DNA from: Gordonia sp. ABSL11-1
Lineage (GTDB): Bacteria > Actinomycetota > Actinomycetes > Mycobacteriales > Mycobacteriaceae
Assembly: GCF_030315685.1 (NCBI RefSeq)
Contig: NZ_JASXSI010000004.1
Coordinates: 186,001 to 250,000 of the forward strand
Direction: 5' to 3'
Length of the DNA stretch: 64,000 nucleotides
Shown here: positions 27,151 through 35,464 of the stretch, piece after piece
Layout: every line of letters starts with the position of its first letter
How positions within the stretch are numbered: the first letter of the stretch is position 1
The notes under the pieces: generated by a model
The model's input: the letters and a program-made list of their open reading frames with translations, nothing else
The model's database searches: none
What the model was told of the DNA's origin: nothing
Made by a program: the position numbers and the translations under genes

Positions 27151-27807
27151 ATGACCGATCTTGACCTGGCGACCACTCGCCGCGACATCACCGATGCACT
27201 TCTGGCCGCACTCGAGCGTCGCCATGACGTCCTCGACGCCATCGTCGACGCCGAGACCCGGGACGAGGCGGTCGAGGCCATCGCCACCCTGCTCGGGAAG
27301 TCGACGCTCGGCGCCCAGGCCGTCCTGGGTATGTCCTTCTATCAGCTCACCAAGGACGAGCGCCGGAAGAATCAGGCCGAGCTCGACGACCTCAACAATG
27401 CGCTGACCTTCACTCTGGCCGAGCGGCCGGCGAGCAGCGGCGACTCGCTCGATCTGCGCCCCTTCTCCGCATCCGACGACGCCGACCTGTTCAAGGTGCG
27501 CACCGAAGAACTGAAGGTCGCCGGCGACGGCTCCGGCAGCCCGGCGGGAGATCTCGGCGACGAGATCGCCAAGGCGACCGAGCGCGTCGACAATGAGGAC
27601 GCCGTGTGGCTGGTCGCGCTCGAGGGTGACACCAAGGTCGGTTTCGTCTTCGGTGAGCTCGTCAACGGTGAGGTCGACGTCCGGATCTGGATCCATCCGG
27701 AGCACCGCAAGAAGGGCTATGGCACAGCGGCGCTGCGGAAGTCACGCTCGGAGATGGCCGCCGACTTCCCCGGCGTCCCGATGGTGGTCCGCGCACCGAG
27801 TTCCTAG
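27151..27807 (+). CDS. GyrA-like coiled-coil domain fused to a GNAT acetyltransferase domain
   Basis: A 218-residue protein. Residues about 10-85 resemble the DNA gyrase A C-terminal-gate coiled-coil/tower region (RRDITDALLAALERR.., LGMSFYQLTKDE). Residues 100-205 resemble a GNAT fold, with WIHPEHRKKGYGTAAL matching the acetyl-CoA binding loop (R/Q-x-x-G-x-G/A). It is divergent from fadD over a KstR-type site. Its substrate and whether it binds DNA or gyrase are unknown. The combination is unusual but I have seen such annotations in mycolic-acid actinobacteria. Confidence 0.75.
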   Translation: MTDLDLATTRRDITDALLAALERRHDVLDAIVDAETRDEAVEAIATLLGKSTLGAQAVLGMSFYQLTKDERRKNQAELDDLNNALTFTLAERPASSGDSLDLRPFSASDDADLFKVRTEELKVAGDGSGSPAGDLGDEIAKATERVDNEDAVWLVALEGDTKVGFVFGELVNGEVDVRIWIHPEHRKKGYGTAALRKSRSEMAADFPGVPMVVRAPSS

Positions 27808-27817
27808 GCCTACCCCG

Positions 27818-27857
27818 ATCCCTGAGGAGCGAGCCTGCGAGCGTCTCGAAGGGTCAG
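27818..27857. repeat. Family C palindromic repeat
   Basis: An imperfect palindrome, CCCTGAGGAGCGAGCC to GTCTCGAAGGGTC, between the convergent GNAT and SnoaL-like genes. It probably serves as a bidirectional terminator. Related pieces lie at 12877 and 25240. Confidence 0.6.
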
Positions 27858-28243
27858 GACCCGACGCGTCGCCGAGGCACGCCGAACCGGGCGACGATCG
27901 CCCGGATCCGGTTGTCCTCGTCGACGACGAACGACTCGCTGACGTGGGCGGCGAGTCCGATCGCTTTGGGCCGCACGTGCACCCAGTATCTGGTGGACAC
28001 CGTGTGGCCGTCGACGTCTGCGCTGAAATCGCTGATGCGATGGATCAGCCGGAACTGCGGCCCGCGCGCGAGACTCCGTGCGATGTGCGACCCACTGCGT
28101 CCCGTCTTCACACCCATTTCGGTGCGGGTGCACTCGCCGTGCAGCGAGACGCCCGACGGGTCGTGGCTGACCAGTGCATCGACGTAGGCACGGGCCACCG
28201 CGACGCGTTCGGAGGCCCGTTCGGGATCGACGTTCGGCGTCAC
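27854..28243 (-). CDS. SnoaL-like / NTF2-fold protein
   Basis: A 129-residue NTF2-fold protein with aromatic-rich strands (RYWVHVRPKAIGLAAHVSES). The GTG at 28243 lies 2 bases after the SDR stop, so it belongs to the SDR transcript. No enzyme function can be assigned. It could be an isomerase, hydratase or an accessory fold. A longer frame reading upstream on this strand is a shadow of the SDR gene. Confidence 0.7.
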   Translation of the reverse strand: MTPNVDPERASERVAVARAYVDALVSHDPSGVSLHGECTRTEMGVKTGRSGSHIARSLARGPQFRLIHRISDFSADVDGHTVSTRYWVHVRPKAIGLAAHVSESFVVDEDNRIRAIVARFGVPRRRVGS

Positions 28244-28245
28244 GT

Positions 28246-29142
28246 CTACCGCGCGCCGTAGACCGGAACGGGCACAGGCGACTTGGCCAGGATCTCCTCG
28301 ACGACGGGACCGAGTTCGCTCGGCGCCCATCGAGATCCCTTGTCCTGTTCGGCACTGCGCTGCCATCCGTCGACGACCGTGATCCGGCCACCCTCGACCT
28401 CGAAGACCCGTCCGGTCACCGCCGACGACTCGGGCGAGCCCAGCCACACGATCAGCGGCGAGATGTTCGCCGGGTCCATCGTGTCGAACGATCCGTCGGC
28501 CGGTGCCGCCATCTGCGCGGCCATCGCATCGCCGGCGCTCATCGTCATCTGCGTCCGCGCCGACGGTGCGATCGCATTCGCGGTGACACCGTAGTTGCCC
28601 AGCTCCGCAGCCGCCTGGATCGTGAGCGCAGAGATACCCGCCTTGGCGGCAACATAATTCCCCTGGCCGACAGAGCCGAAGAGTCCGGCACCCGAGGAAG
28701 TGTTGATGATGCGCGCCGCCGGCTCCTGCCCCGCCTTGGACTGCGCCCGCCAGAACGCCGCGGCATGATGGATCGTCACGAAATGCCCTTTGAGATGCAC
28801 ACGGATCACCGCATCCCATTCGTCCTCCGACATCGCGACCAGCATGCGATCACGGACGAAACCCGCATTGTTGACGATGATGTCGAGGCCGCCGAACTCC
28901 TTGACCGCGGAGTCGATCATCGTCGCCCCCGCCGCCCAGTCGGCGACGTCGGACACGATCGCGATGGCCTGGCCTCCGGCCGCGGTGATCTCGTCGGCGA
29001 CCGAGTGTGCGGCATTCGCGTCGAAGTCGTTGACCACCACCTTGGCGCCGTCGGCCGCGAGCGCCAGCGCATGTGCGCGCCCGATGCCCTGGCCAGACCC
29101 GGTGACGATCGCCACCCGTCCTTCATTCAGCTTGTCAGACAA
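28246..29142 (-). CDS. Short-chain dehydrogenase, Rv3548c-like
   Basis: A 298-residue SDR with TGSGQGIGRAHALALAADG, an NNAG motif and catalytic YVAAKAG (Tyr about 165). I start it at the TTG at 29142 because a GGGGAAG site precedes it and the SDR fold begins at once. A GTG/ATG further upstream at 29184 is the alternative. It resembles Rv3548c, which in mycobacteria lies beside Rv3549c in the KstR2 regulon. The reaction is not assigned. A redox step on a ring C/D or side-chain CoA ester is likely. Confidence 0.82.
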   Translation of the reverse strand: MSDKLNEGRVAIVTGSGQGIGRAHALALAADGAKVVVNDFDANAAHSVADEITAAGGQAIAIVSDVADWAAGATMIDSAVKEFGGLDIIVNNAGFVRDRMLVAMSEDEWDAVIRVHLKGHFVTIHHAAAFWRAQSKAGQEPAARIINTSSGAGLFGSVGQGNYVAAKAGISALTIQAAAELGNYGVTANAIAPSARTQMTMSAGDAMAAQMAAPADGSFDTMDPANISPLIVWLGSPESSAVTGRVFEVEGGRITVVDGWQRSAEQDKGSRWAPSELGPVVEEILAKSPVPVPVYGAR

Positions 29143-29190
29143 GTTCTTCCCCTCGTTCGTCTCCTCGTGCGCCCGACGACGCACGGCCGA

Positions 29191-29991
29191 TCACATCGTG
29201 TTGTCGGCGGTGGCCGCGGCCAGGAAGGCCGGACGTTCTCCTCCACCATGCACCGTGAGCGTCGACCCGGTGATGTATCCGGCCATCGGGCTCAGCAGGA
29301 ACGCGACCGCGTTGCCGACATCCTCCGGCATCGCCAGCCGACCCATCGGGATCGTCGCGCCGACGGCGGCAACGCCCTCGTCGTCGCCGTAGTGCAGGTG
29401 GGCCTGCTCGGTGAGGACGGCACCGCAGACCACCGAATTGATGCGCACGTGCGGTGCCCACTCGATGGCCAGCGACGTCACCAGATTGTCCAGGCCCGCC
29501 TTGGCCGCACCGTAGGCCGAGGTCCCCGGCGACGCACGATGGCCGCTCACGCTCGACACGTTCACGATCGCCCCACCGGACTCCTGGGCCGTCATCACGG
29601 CGTGGGCCGCACGCGCCACGGCAAGCGGCGCCAGGAGATTCAGTTCGACGATCTTGCTCGAGAACCGCGGCGAGGCGTCGGCGGCCAGTGCGAACGGTGA
29701 CCCCCCGGCATTGTTCACCACTCCATCGAGCCGGCCGTGATCCTCCGCTATGCCACGCACCATCGCGTCGACGGCATCGGCGTCACGGACATCGCAGGCG
29801 ACGAACTCGACATCGTCCTCGGCTCCGGGATGGCGACCGCACACCACCGGGACGGCGCCGAGGTCGGCGAGGACGCGGGTGATCCCCGCGCCGACGCCAC
29901 GCGTGCCCCCGGTGATGAGCACGACCTTCTTGTCGAGCCCCAGGTCCCGAGCCGATGACCGCTGACCTGCGGTCTGCCGCTGCGCCTTCAT
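29191..29991 (-). CDS. Short-chain dehydrogenase, Rv3549c-like
   Basis: A 266-residue SDR with TGGTRGVGAGITRVLADLG, NNAGG, and catalytic YGAAKAG. The ATG at 29991 lies 20 bases from a KstR2-type palindrome. Homologous in position to mycobacterial Rv3549c, divergent from echA20. The gene leads the minus-strand group with the 28246 SDR and the SnoaL-like gene. Its exact substrate in HIP degradation is unknown. Confidence 0.82.
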   Translation of the reverse strand: MKAQRQTAGQRSSARDLGLDKKVVLITGGTRGVGAGITRVLADLGAVPVVCGRHPGAEDDVEFVACDVRDADAVDAMVRGIAEDHGRLDGVVNNAGGSPFALAADASPRFSSKIVELNLLAPLAVARAAHAVMTAQESGGAIVNVSSVSGHRASPGTSAYGAAKAGLDNLVTSLAIEWAPHVRINSVVCGAVLTEQAHLHYGDDEGVAAVGATIPMGRLAMPEDVGNAVAFLLSPMAGYITGSTLTVHGGGERPAFLAAATADNTM

Positions 29992-30010
29992 GGGTGCTAC
30001 CCTACCAAAC

Positions 30011-30030
30011 AACCAAGCACTTGCTTGGTT
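30011..30030. promoter_or_regulatory. KstR2-type operator between the SDR gene and echA20
   Basis: A nearly perfect 20-base palindrome, with ACCAAG and CTTGGT arms around CACTTG-type centre. It lies 20 bases from the SDR ATG and 27 bases from the echA20 GTG. It matches the KstR2 (CAAGnnCTTG-like) pattern known from mycobacteria. Confidence 0.87.
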
Positions 30031-30056
30031 GTGATTCGTACCCGAGAGGAGCAGGT

Positions 30057-30845
30057 GTGCCGATCACCACGACACGCACCGAGAACGGGATCGTGACGGT
30101 GACCGTCGACTACCCGCCCGTCAACGCACTGCCGTCGGCGGCGTGGTTCGAACTCGCCGACGCCGTCACCGCGGCCGGCCACGACATGTCCACGCACGTC
30201 GTGATCCTGCGGGCCGAGGGGCGCGGGTTCAACGCCGGCGTCGACATCAAGGAGATGCAGGCGACCGAGGGATTCGATGCACTTATCGGCGCGAACCGCG
30301 GATGCGCAGCCGCGTTCTCCGCGGTGTACGACTGCGCCGTCCCGGTGATCGCCGCGGTCAACGGCTTCTGCGTCGGCGGAGGCATCGGCCTCGTGGGCAA
30401 TGCCGACGTCATCGTCGCCACCGACGACGCTGTCTTCGGCCTGCCAGAGGTCGATCGGGGGGCCCTCGGCGCGGCCACCCACCTGGCCCGACTGGTCCCC
30501 CAGCACATGATGCGGACCCTCTACTACACCGCGCAGAACGTCACCGCGCAGCAGCTCGAACACTTCGGCTCGGTCTACCGCGTGGTGACCCGCGATCACC
30601 TGCTCGACGCCGTGATGGAGGTGGCCGAGAAGATCGCCACCAAGGACACCCGCGTGATCCGGGCGGCCAAGGAAGCGATCAACCACATCGACCCGGTGGA
30701 TGTGAAGAGCAGCTACCGACTCGAGCAGGGCTTCACCTTCGAACTCAATCTGGCCGGTGTTGCCGACGAGCATCGTGACGCGTTCGTCTCGACCGGCAAG
30801 GCCCTCGACACCGCTGCATCGAACACCAATGGAGGACATGCCTGA
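30057..30845 (+). CDS. echA20: HIEC-CoA hydrolase EchA20 (ring D opening)
   Basis: A 262-residue crotonase-family protein with GRGFNAGVDIKEM near residues 54-66 and NGFCVGGGIGLVGNAD near residue 103, and VDRGALGAA in the acidic loop. The GTG at 30057 follows GAGAGGAGC. Known work on mycobacterial EchA20 shows it hydrolyses the five-membered ring of a steroid-derived CoA thioester (HIEC-CoA to COCHEA-CoA). It starts the echA20-ipdA-ipdB-ipdC operon, all with overlapping stop and start codons. Confidence 0.9.
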   Translation: MPITTTRTENGIVTVTVDYPPVNALPSAAWFELADAVTAAGHDMSTHVVILRAEGRGFNAGVDIKEMQATEGFDALIGANRGCAAAFSAVYDCAVPVIAAVNGFCVGGGIGLVGNADVIVATDDAVFGLPEVDRGALGAATHLARLVPQHMMRTLYYTAQNVTAQQLEHFGSVYRVVTRDHLLDAVMEVAEKIATKDTRVIRAAKEAINHIDPVDVKSSYRLEQGFTFELNLAGVADEHRDAFVSTGKALDTAASNTNGGHA

Positions 30846-31744
30846 TGGCGGCCACACCGACCGACAAGACCAGTTCGCTCGACGACGTCATCGGCGAACT
30901 GCGTGACGGCATGACCATCGGCATCGGCGGCTGGGGCTCGCGCCGCAAGCCGCTGGCACTGGTGCGCGCGCTCGCCCGCTCCGACGTCAAGGATCTGACC
31001 GTCGTCACCTACGGTGGACCCGACCTCGGATTGCTCTGCGCCGCAGGCAAGGTCACCCGCGCCTACTACGGATTCGTGTCGCTCGACTCGGCTCCGTTCT
31101 ACGATCCGTGGTTCGCGAAGGCACGGACGTCGGGCACTCTCGAGGCCCGTGAGATGGATGAGGGGATGGTCAAGTGCGGCCTCGAGGCCGCCTCGGCCCG
31201 ACTTCCGTTCCTGCCGATCCGCGCCGGGCTGGGCTCGGATGTGCCCAACTTCTGGGATGGCGAGCTGCAGACCGTGACGTCGCCCTATCCGGACGAGGAC
31301 GGCCGTGCCGAGACCCTGATCGCGATGCCGGCACTGCGTCTGGACGCCGCCTTCGTCCATCTCGACCTCGCCGACAACCGCGGCAACGCCGCCTACACGG
31401 GGGTCGACCCGTACATGGACGACCTGTTCTGCGCCGCCGCGGAACGTCGTTATCTCGAGGCCGATCAACTGGTCTCGACCGAGGTGCTCGTCAAGACCGT
31501 TCCGACGCAACGGCTCCTGTTGAACAGGATGAACGTCGATCGTGTCGTGCACGCCCCCAACGGTGCTCATTTCACCTTCGCCGGCGAGTACGGGCGCGAT
31601 GAGAGGTTCCAGCAGTTCTATGTCGAGTCCGCGAAGGATCCCGAGACCTGGAAGGCGTTCTCCACTCGCTTCCTCGAGGTCGACGAGGCCGATTATCAAC
31701 GCGCGGTGACCGAATGGCAGAGCGAGCAGGAGGACCAGCAGTGA
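30845..31744 (+). CDS. ipdA: COCHEA-CoA hydrolase alpha subunit IpdA
   Basis: A 299-residue class I CoA-transferase-family subunit, with GGWGSRRKPLALVRA near residue 29 and RLDAAFVHLDLADNRGNA near residue 165. The start overlaps the echA20 stop by one base. IpdA and IpdB together hydrolyse the six-membered ring C of COCHEA-CoA rather than transferring CoA. The gene order echA20-ipdABC matches mycobacterial Rv3550-Rv3553. Confidence 0.9.
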   Translation: MAATPTDKTSSLDDVIGELRDGMTIGIGGWGSRRKPLALVRALARSDVKDLTVVTYGGPDLGLLCAAGKVTRAYYGFVSLDSAPFYDPWFAKARTSGTLEAREMDEGMVKCGLEAASARLPFLPIRAGLGSDVPNFWDGELQTVTSPYPDEDGRAETLIAMPALRLDAAFVHLDLADNRGNAAYTGVDPYMDDLFCAAAERRYLEADQLVSTEVLVKTVPTQRLLLNRMNVDRVVHAPNGAHFTFAGEYGRDERFQQFYVESAKDPETWKAFSTRFLEVDEADYQRAVTEWQSEQEDQQ

Positions 31745-32529
31745 GCAACAACGCAACCACCGAGTCCGTGTCGCCGACCGACGTCGCCGAGGTCACCAGG
31801 GCCGAGGTGTGCGTCATCGCCTGCGCCGAGATATTCACCGGCGCCGGCGAGATCATGGCGTCGCCGATGGCGCCGACACCGCTGATCGGAGCCCGTCTGG
31901 CCCGGCTCACCACCGAGCCCGATCTGCTGATCACCGATGGCGAGGCGCTGATCCTGGCCGACACCCCCGCCATCGGCAAGTCGGGCCCCATCGAAGGATG
32001 GATGCCGTTCCGGAAGGTGTTCGACGTCGTCGCCTCCGGCCGTCGTCATGTCGTCATGGGCGCCAACCAGATCGACCGCTATGGCAATCAGAACCTGTCG
32101 GCCTTCGGACCGTTGCAGCAACCGACCCGGCAGATGTTCGGCGTCCGCGGCGCACCGGGCAACACCATCAATCATCCGACGAGCTACTGGGTCCCTCGTC
32201 ACTCCACCAGGGTGTTCGGCGACAGCGTCGACATCGTCGCGGGTGTCGGCTACGACAAGGTCGCCCCGGACAATCCGGCCTTCCGCTTCCTGAACATCCA
32301 CCGTGTGGTGACCAACCTGGGTGTCTTCGACTTCGAGGGGCCGAGCCACACGATGCGTGTGCGGTCGCTGCACCCCGGCGTAGGGCCCGAGGAAGTCGCC
32401 GAGAACACCGGATTCGAGGTCGCGGGACTCGACTCCGCTCCGACGACGCGCCTGCCCTCGGCGGAGGAACTCTCCCTGATCCGGGACGTTCTCGATCCCA
32501 AGGGCGTCCGGAATCGAGAAGTGAAATGA
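31741..32529 (+). CDS. ipdB: COCHEA-CoA hydrolase beta subunit IpdB
   Basis: A 262-residue CoA-transferase-family beta subunit with EIFTGAGEIMASPMAP near residue 30 and GANQIDRYGNQNLSAFG near residue 105. The GTG at 31741 overlaps the ipdA stop by four bases. It forms the ring-opening hydrolase with IpdA. Confidence 0.9.
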   Translation: MSNNATTESVSPTDVAEVTRAEVCVIACAEIFTGAGEIMASPMAPTPLIGARLARLTTEPDLLITDGEALILADTPAIGKSGPIEGWMPFRKVFDVVASGRRHVVMGANQIDRYGNQNLSAFGPLQQPTRQMFGVRGAPGNTINHPTSYWVPRHSTRVFGDSVDIVAGVGYDKVAPDNPAFRFLNIHRVVTNLGVFDFEGPSHTMRVRSLHPGVGPEEVAENTGFEVAGLDSAPTTRLPSAEELSLIRDVLDPKGVRNREVK

Positions 32530-33617
32530 CCTCCGCTGCCAGGGCGGCGGGCCTGTCGACACGCTTCACCGAACTCGTCGGCGTCGAGTACCCGGTCGTG
32601 CAGACCGGTATGGGGTGGGTGTCGGGTCCGTCGCTCACGTCGGCGACGTCGAATGCGGGCGGGCTCGGCATCCTCGCGTCGGCGACCATGACGTTCGACG
32701 AACTCGCCGCGGCGATCGCGAAGACGAAGTCGTTGACCGAGAAGCCATTCGGAGTCAACATCCGGGCCGACGCCACGGATGCACCCGAGCGCATCGACCT
32801 CCTCATCCGGGAGGGTGTGAAGGTCGCGTCGTTCGCCCTGGCTCCGAAGCAGGAGTTGATCGCCAAGCTGAAGGACCACGGCGTCGTGGTCATCCCGTCG
32901 ATCGGTGCCGCCAAACATGCTGTGAAGGTGGCGTCGTGGGGGGCCGACGCCGTCATCGTGCAGGGCGGAGAGGGCGGTGGCCACACCGGACCGGTGGCGA
33001 CCACCCTGCTGTTGCCGTCGGTGCTGGATGCTCTGTCGTCCAACGGCATCGACATGCCTGTCGTGGCGGCGGGCGGGTTCTTCGACGGGCGAGGCCTGCT
33101 CGCTGCGCTCGCATACGGGGCCGAGGGCGTCGCGATGGGCACGCGCTTCCTGCTCACCTCCGACAGCGCCGTTCCGGACGCCGTCAAACAGGAGTATCTC
33201 GGGCGCGGTCTCGGCGACACCGTCGTCTCTGTCAAGGTCGACGGCATGCCGCACCGAGTACTCCGTACTCCGCTCGTCGAGGCTCTCGATAGCGGTAGCC
33301 GGGCGAAGGCCTTGGTCGCCGCCGCCCGAAACGCCAACGAGTTCAAGCAGATGACCGGCATGAAATGGACCACGATGCTGCGCGACGGTCGGACCATGCG
33401 GAAGTCCGGTGAACGCACATGGCAGCAGGTCATCATGGCCGGCAACACGCCGATGCTGTTGCGCGCCGGTCTTGTCGAGGGCGACACCCGCGCGGGTGTG
33501 CTCGCGTCGGGTCAGGTCGTCGGCATGATCGACGACCTGCCGAGTTGCGACGAGCTGATCCAGTCGATCATGACGCAGGCCCACGCGCGACTGAAGGCGC
33601 TGGGCACGCTGGCGTGA
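32526..33617 (+). CDS. ipdC: Flavin-dependent IpdC, nitronate monooxygenase family
   Basis: A 363-residue TIM-barrel flavoprotein with QGGEGGGHTG near residue 145 and AAGGFFDGRGLLAALAYGA near residue 180. Overlaps the ipdB stop (ATGA). In published work IpdC acts after IpdF, before EchA20, in conversion of 5-OH HIC-CoA to the ring D hydrolase substrate. It is related to the NMO-like gene next to fadD19. A perfect hairpin lies directly downstream. Confidence 0.88.
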   Translation: MTSAARAAGLSTRFTELVGVEYPVVQTGMGWVSGPSLTSATSNAGGLGILASATMTFDELAAAIAKTKSLTEKPFGVNIRADATDAPERIDLLIREGVKVASFALAPKQELIAKLKDHGVVVIPSIGAAKHAVKVASWGADAVIVQGGEGGGHTGPVATTLLLPSVLDALSSNGIDMPVVAAGGFFDGRGLLAALAYGAEGVAMGTRFLLTSDSAVPDAVKQEYLGRGLGDTVVSVKVDGMPHRVLRTPLVEALDSGSRAKALVAAARNANEFKQMTGMKWTTMLRDGRTMRKSGERTWQQVIMAGNTPMLLRAGLVEGDTRAGVLASGQVVGMIDDLPSCDELIQSIMTQAHARLKALGTLA

Positions 33618-33624
33618 CCGCACT

Positions 33625-33671
33625 CAGATGACGTGGTTCGTAACGGTCAGCGTTACGAACCACGTCATCTG
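33625..33671. terminator. Perfect 21-bp hairpin after ipdC
   Basis: Arms 33625-33645 and 33651-33671 are exactly complementary (CAGATGACGTGGTTC..) with a 5-base loop GTCAG. It lies 8 bases after the ipdC stop, between convergent genes. No U-run follows. The stem is unusually long and perfect for a simple terminator and could be a mobile-element end. Confidence 0.75.
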
Positions 33672-33718
33672 TGCAAGGGACCTACTCGGGCCGCTCACAG
33701 TATCAACTGTCGACTCCG

Positions 33719-35464
33719 TCAGTTTCGGGCAGACGCCATCCTCCACCCGGTCGCAGCGCTGCGCTGATCCCAGAAATCGGTGTACCTGCCACCGCGTCCG
33801 AGGAGTTCCTCGTGCGTACCGATATCGTCGACACGTCCGGCATCGTCGAGGACCACGATCTGATCGGCCGCCACCACAGTCGACAGCTTGTGGGCGATCA
33901 CCAGCACAGTGCTGTGCTCGGCCAGGGCGCGGATCGACGCCGCGACATGCGCCTCGTTTTCCGGGTCGAGCGCGCTCGTCGCCTCGTCGAACAGCACGAT
34001 CGGAGCGTTCTTCAACAGAGCCCGTGCGATCGAGACCCGTTGCCGCTCACCCCCGGACAGCGCCGATCCACCCTCCCCGACGCGCGTTCGCCAGCCGTCC
34101 GGCAACCGGTCCACGATGGGGGTCACTCCGGCGGTCGCAGCGGCAGCACGGATGTCGTCGTCGGACGCTGCGGGACGTCCGATGCGGATGTTGTCCCACA
34201 GTGTGTCGTCGAACAGATACACGTCCTGGAACACCAGAGAGAGTTGGTCCATCAGGGTCGCCGGATCCAGGTCGCGGACGTCGACGCCGCCCACCCGCAC
34301 GGCACCGGAGTCGACGTCATAGAAACGGGCGATGAGGCGTGTGATCGTGGTCTTGCCGGATCCCGACGGTCCGACGAGCGCGGTCATCGATCCGGTCGGC
34401 AGCCGGACATCGACGTCCGCGAGTACTCGGCGCGTCGCCTCACCCTCGTAGGAGAACCCGACATGGTCGATCTCGACCAGACCCGGCGTTGTGACTGCCT
34501 TCGGATGGTCGGGCTGCGGCATGGCGTCGGTGTCGAGAATCGCCGCGATGCGATCGATCTCCGCCGTCGCCATCCGCAACGATGAACCGAGCAACGCCAA
34601 TTCGGCGATCGGGTCGGTGAAGCGAGCGGCCAGGCCGATCACCGCGACGAGCAATGCGGCCTCGATACGCCCGGTCACCGCGAGCCACGCACCGACGACG
34701 ATGATCGCGGTGAACACCACCTGCACGGCGACGCCGTTGAGCATGATGCCCAGCACCGATCGCCACATCACCTGACGCCCGACCCGATGCTGCCCGATCA
34801 GGGCATCGTCGAGCGGCTCATATCGGTCCCCGGCCCTGCCGAACGCACGCAGAACCGGTTGATGACGAGCGAACTCGAGCACCCGGTTGTTGACCTCGAC
34901 GGCGGCTCCGTGATTGCGCGCCTCGGCCTCGGCGATCATGCGGCTCGACAGCCCGCCGATGCCCCACAGGACGACGGCGCCGATCACCGCTACGATTCCG
35001 ATCCGCCAGTCGATGATCAGTACACCGACGACAACGGTGATCGAACTGATGAGATTCGTGACCACCGGCGTGATCAGGTGGGCACCAGCGCTGCCGACGA
35101 ACATCGTTCCCTTCACCGCGATCTGGGACACCGATCCGACCTTCTCGCGGCTGAACCATCCCAACGGCAGGGTCACCAGGTGATCGCCCAACCGATGATG
35201 GAGTGTGCGCATGGTGAACACGGCCATCCGCATCGATTTCAGCGACTGCACATAGAACGTCACGGCGCAGAACGCGACGACGGGTAGCAACACGAGCAGC
35301 CACCGCCCGGCAGCGGTCAGATCACCGTCGAACAGATCTCGGGCGATCGGCACCAACAGGATCATGGAGAGTCCCTGGGCGACTCCGAAGACTGCGGCCC
35401 AGATCAGATAGACGATCATCCGGGAGCGTTCTGATCCGAGGATCATCAAGTACCCTTTGATCAT
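33719..35464 (-). CDS. ABC exporter, half-transporter (second of a pair)
   Basis: A 581-residue ABC exporter. Transmembrane segments occupy about residues 15-300. The nucleotide-binding domain carries Walker A GPSGSGKT, signature LSGGERQR and Walker B VLFDEATSALD. The ATG overlaps the upstream gene stop by four bases, so the two subunits probably form a heterodimer. Such pairs in mycolic-acid actinobacteria often move siderophores (IrtAB-like) or export small compounds. No siderophore-interaction domain is seen. It is not a known steroid gene and interrupts the KstR2 block. Confidence 0.83.
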   Translation of the reverse strand: MIKGYLMILGSERSRMIVYLIWAAVFGVAQGLSMILLVPIARDLFDGDLTAAGRWLLVLLPVVAFCAVTFYVQSLKSMRMAVFTMRTLHHRLGDHLVTLPLGWFSREKVGSVSQIAVKGTMFVGSAGAHLITPVVTNLISSITVVVGVLIIDWRIGIVAVIGAVVLWGIGGLSSRMIAEAEARNHGAAVEVNNRVLEFARHQPVLRAFGRAGDRYEPLDDALIGQHRVGRQVMWRSVLGIMLNGVAVQVVFTAIIVVGAWLAVTGRIEAALLVAVIGLAARFTDPIAELALLGSSLRMATAEIDRIAAILDTDAMPQPDHPKAVTTPGLVEIDHVGFSYEGEATRRVLADVDVRLPTGSMTALVGPSGSGKTTITRLIARFYDVDSGAVRVGGVDVRDLDPATLMDQLSLVFQDVYLFDDTLWDNIRIGRPAASDDDIRAAAATAGVTPIVDRLPDGWRTRVGEGGSALSGGERQRVSIARALLKNAPIVLFDEATSALDPENEAHVAASIRALAEHSTVLVIAHKLSTVVAADQIVVLDDAGRVDDIGTHEELLGRGGRYTDFWDQRSAATGWRMASARN

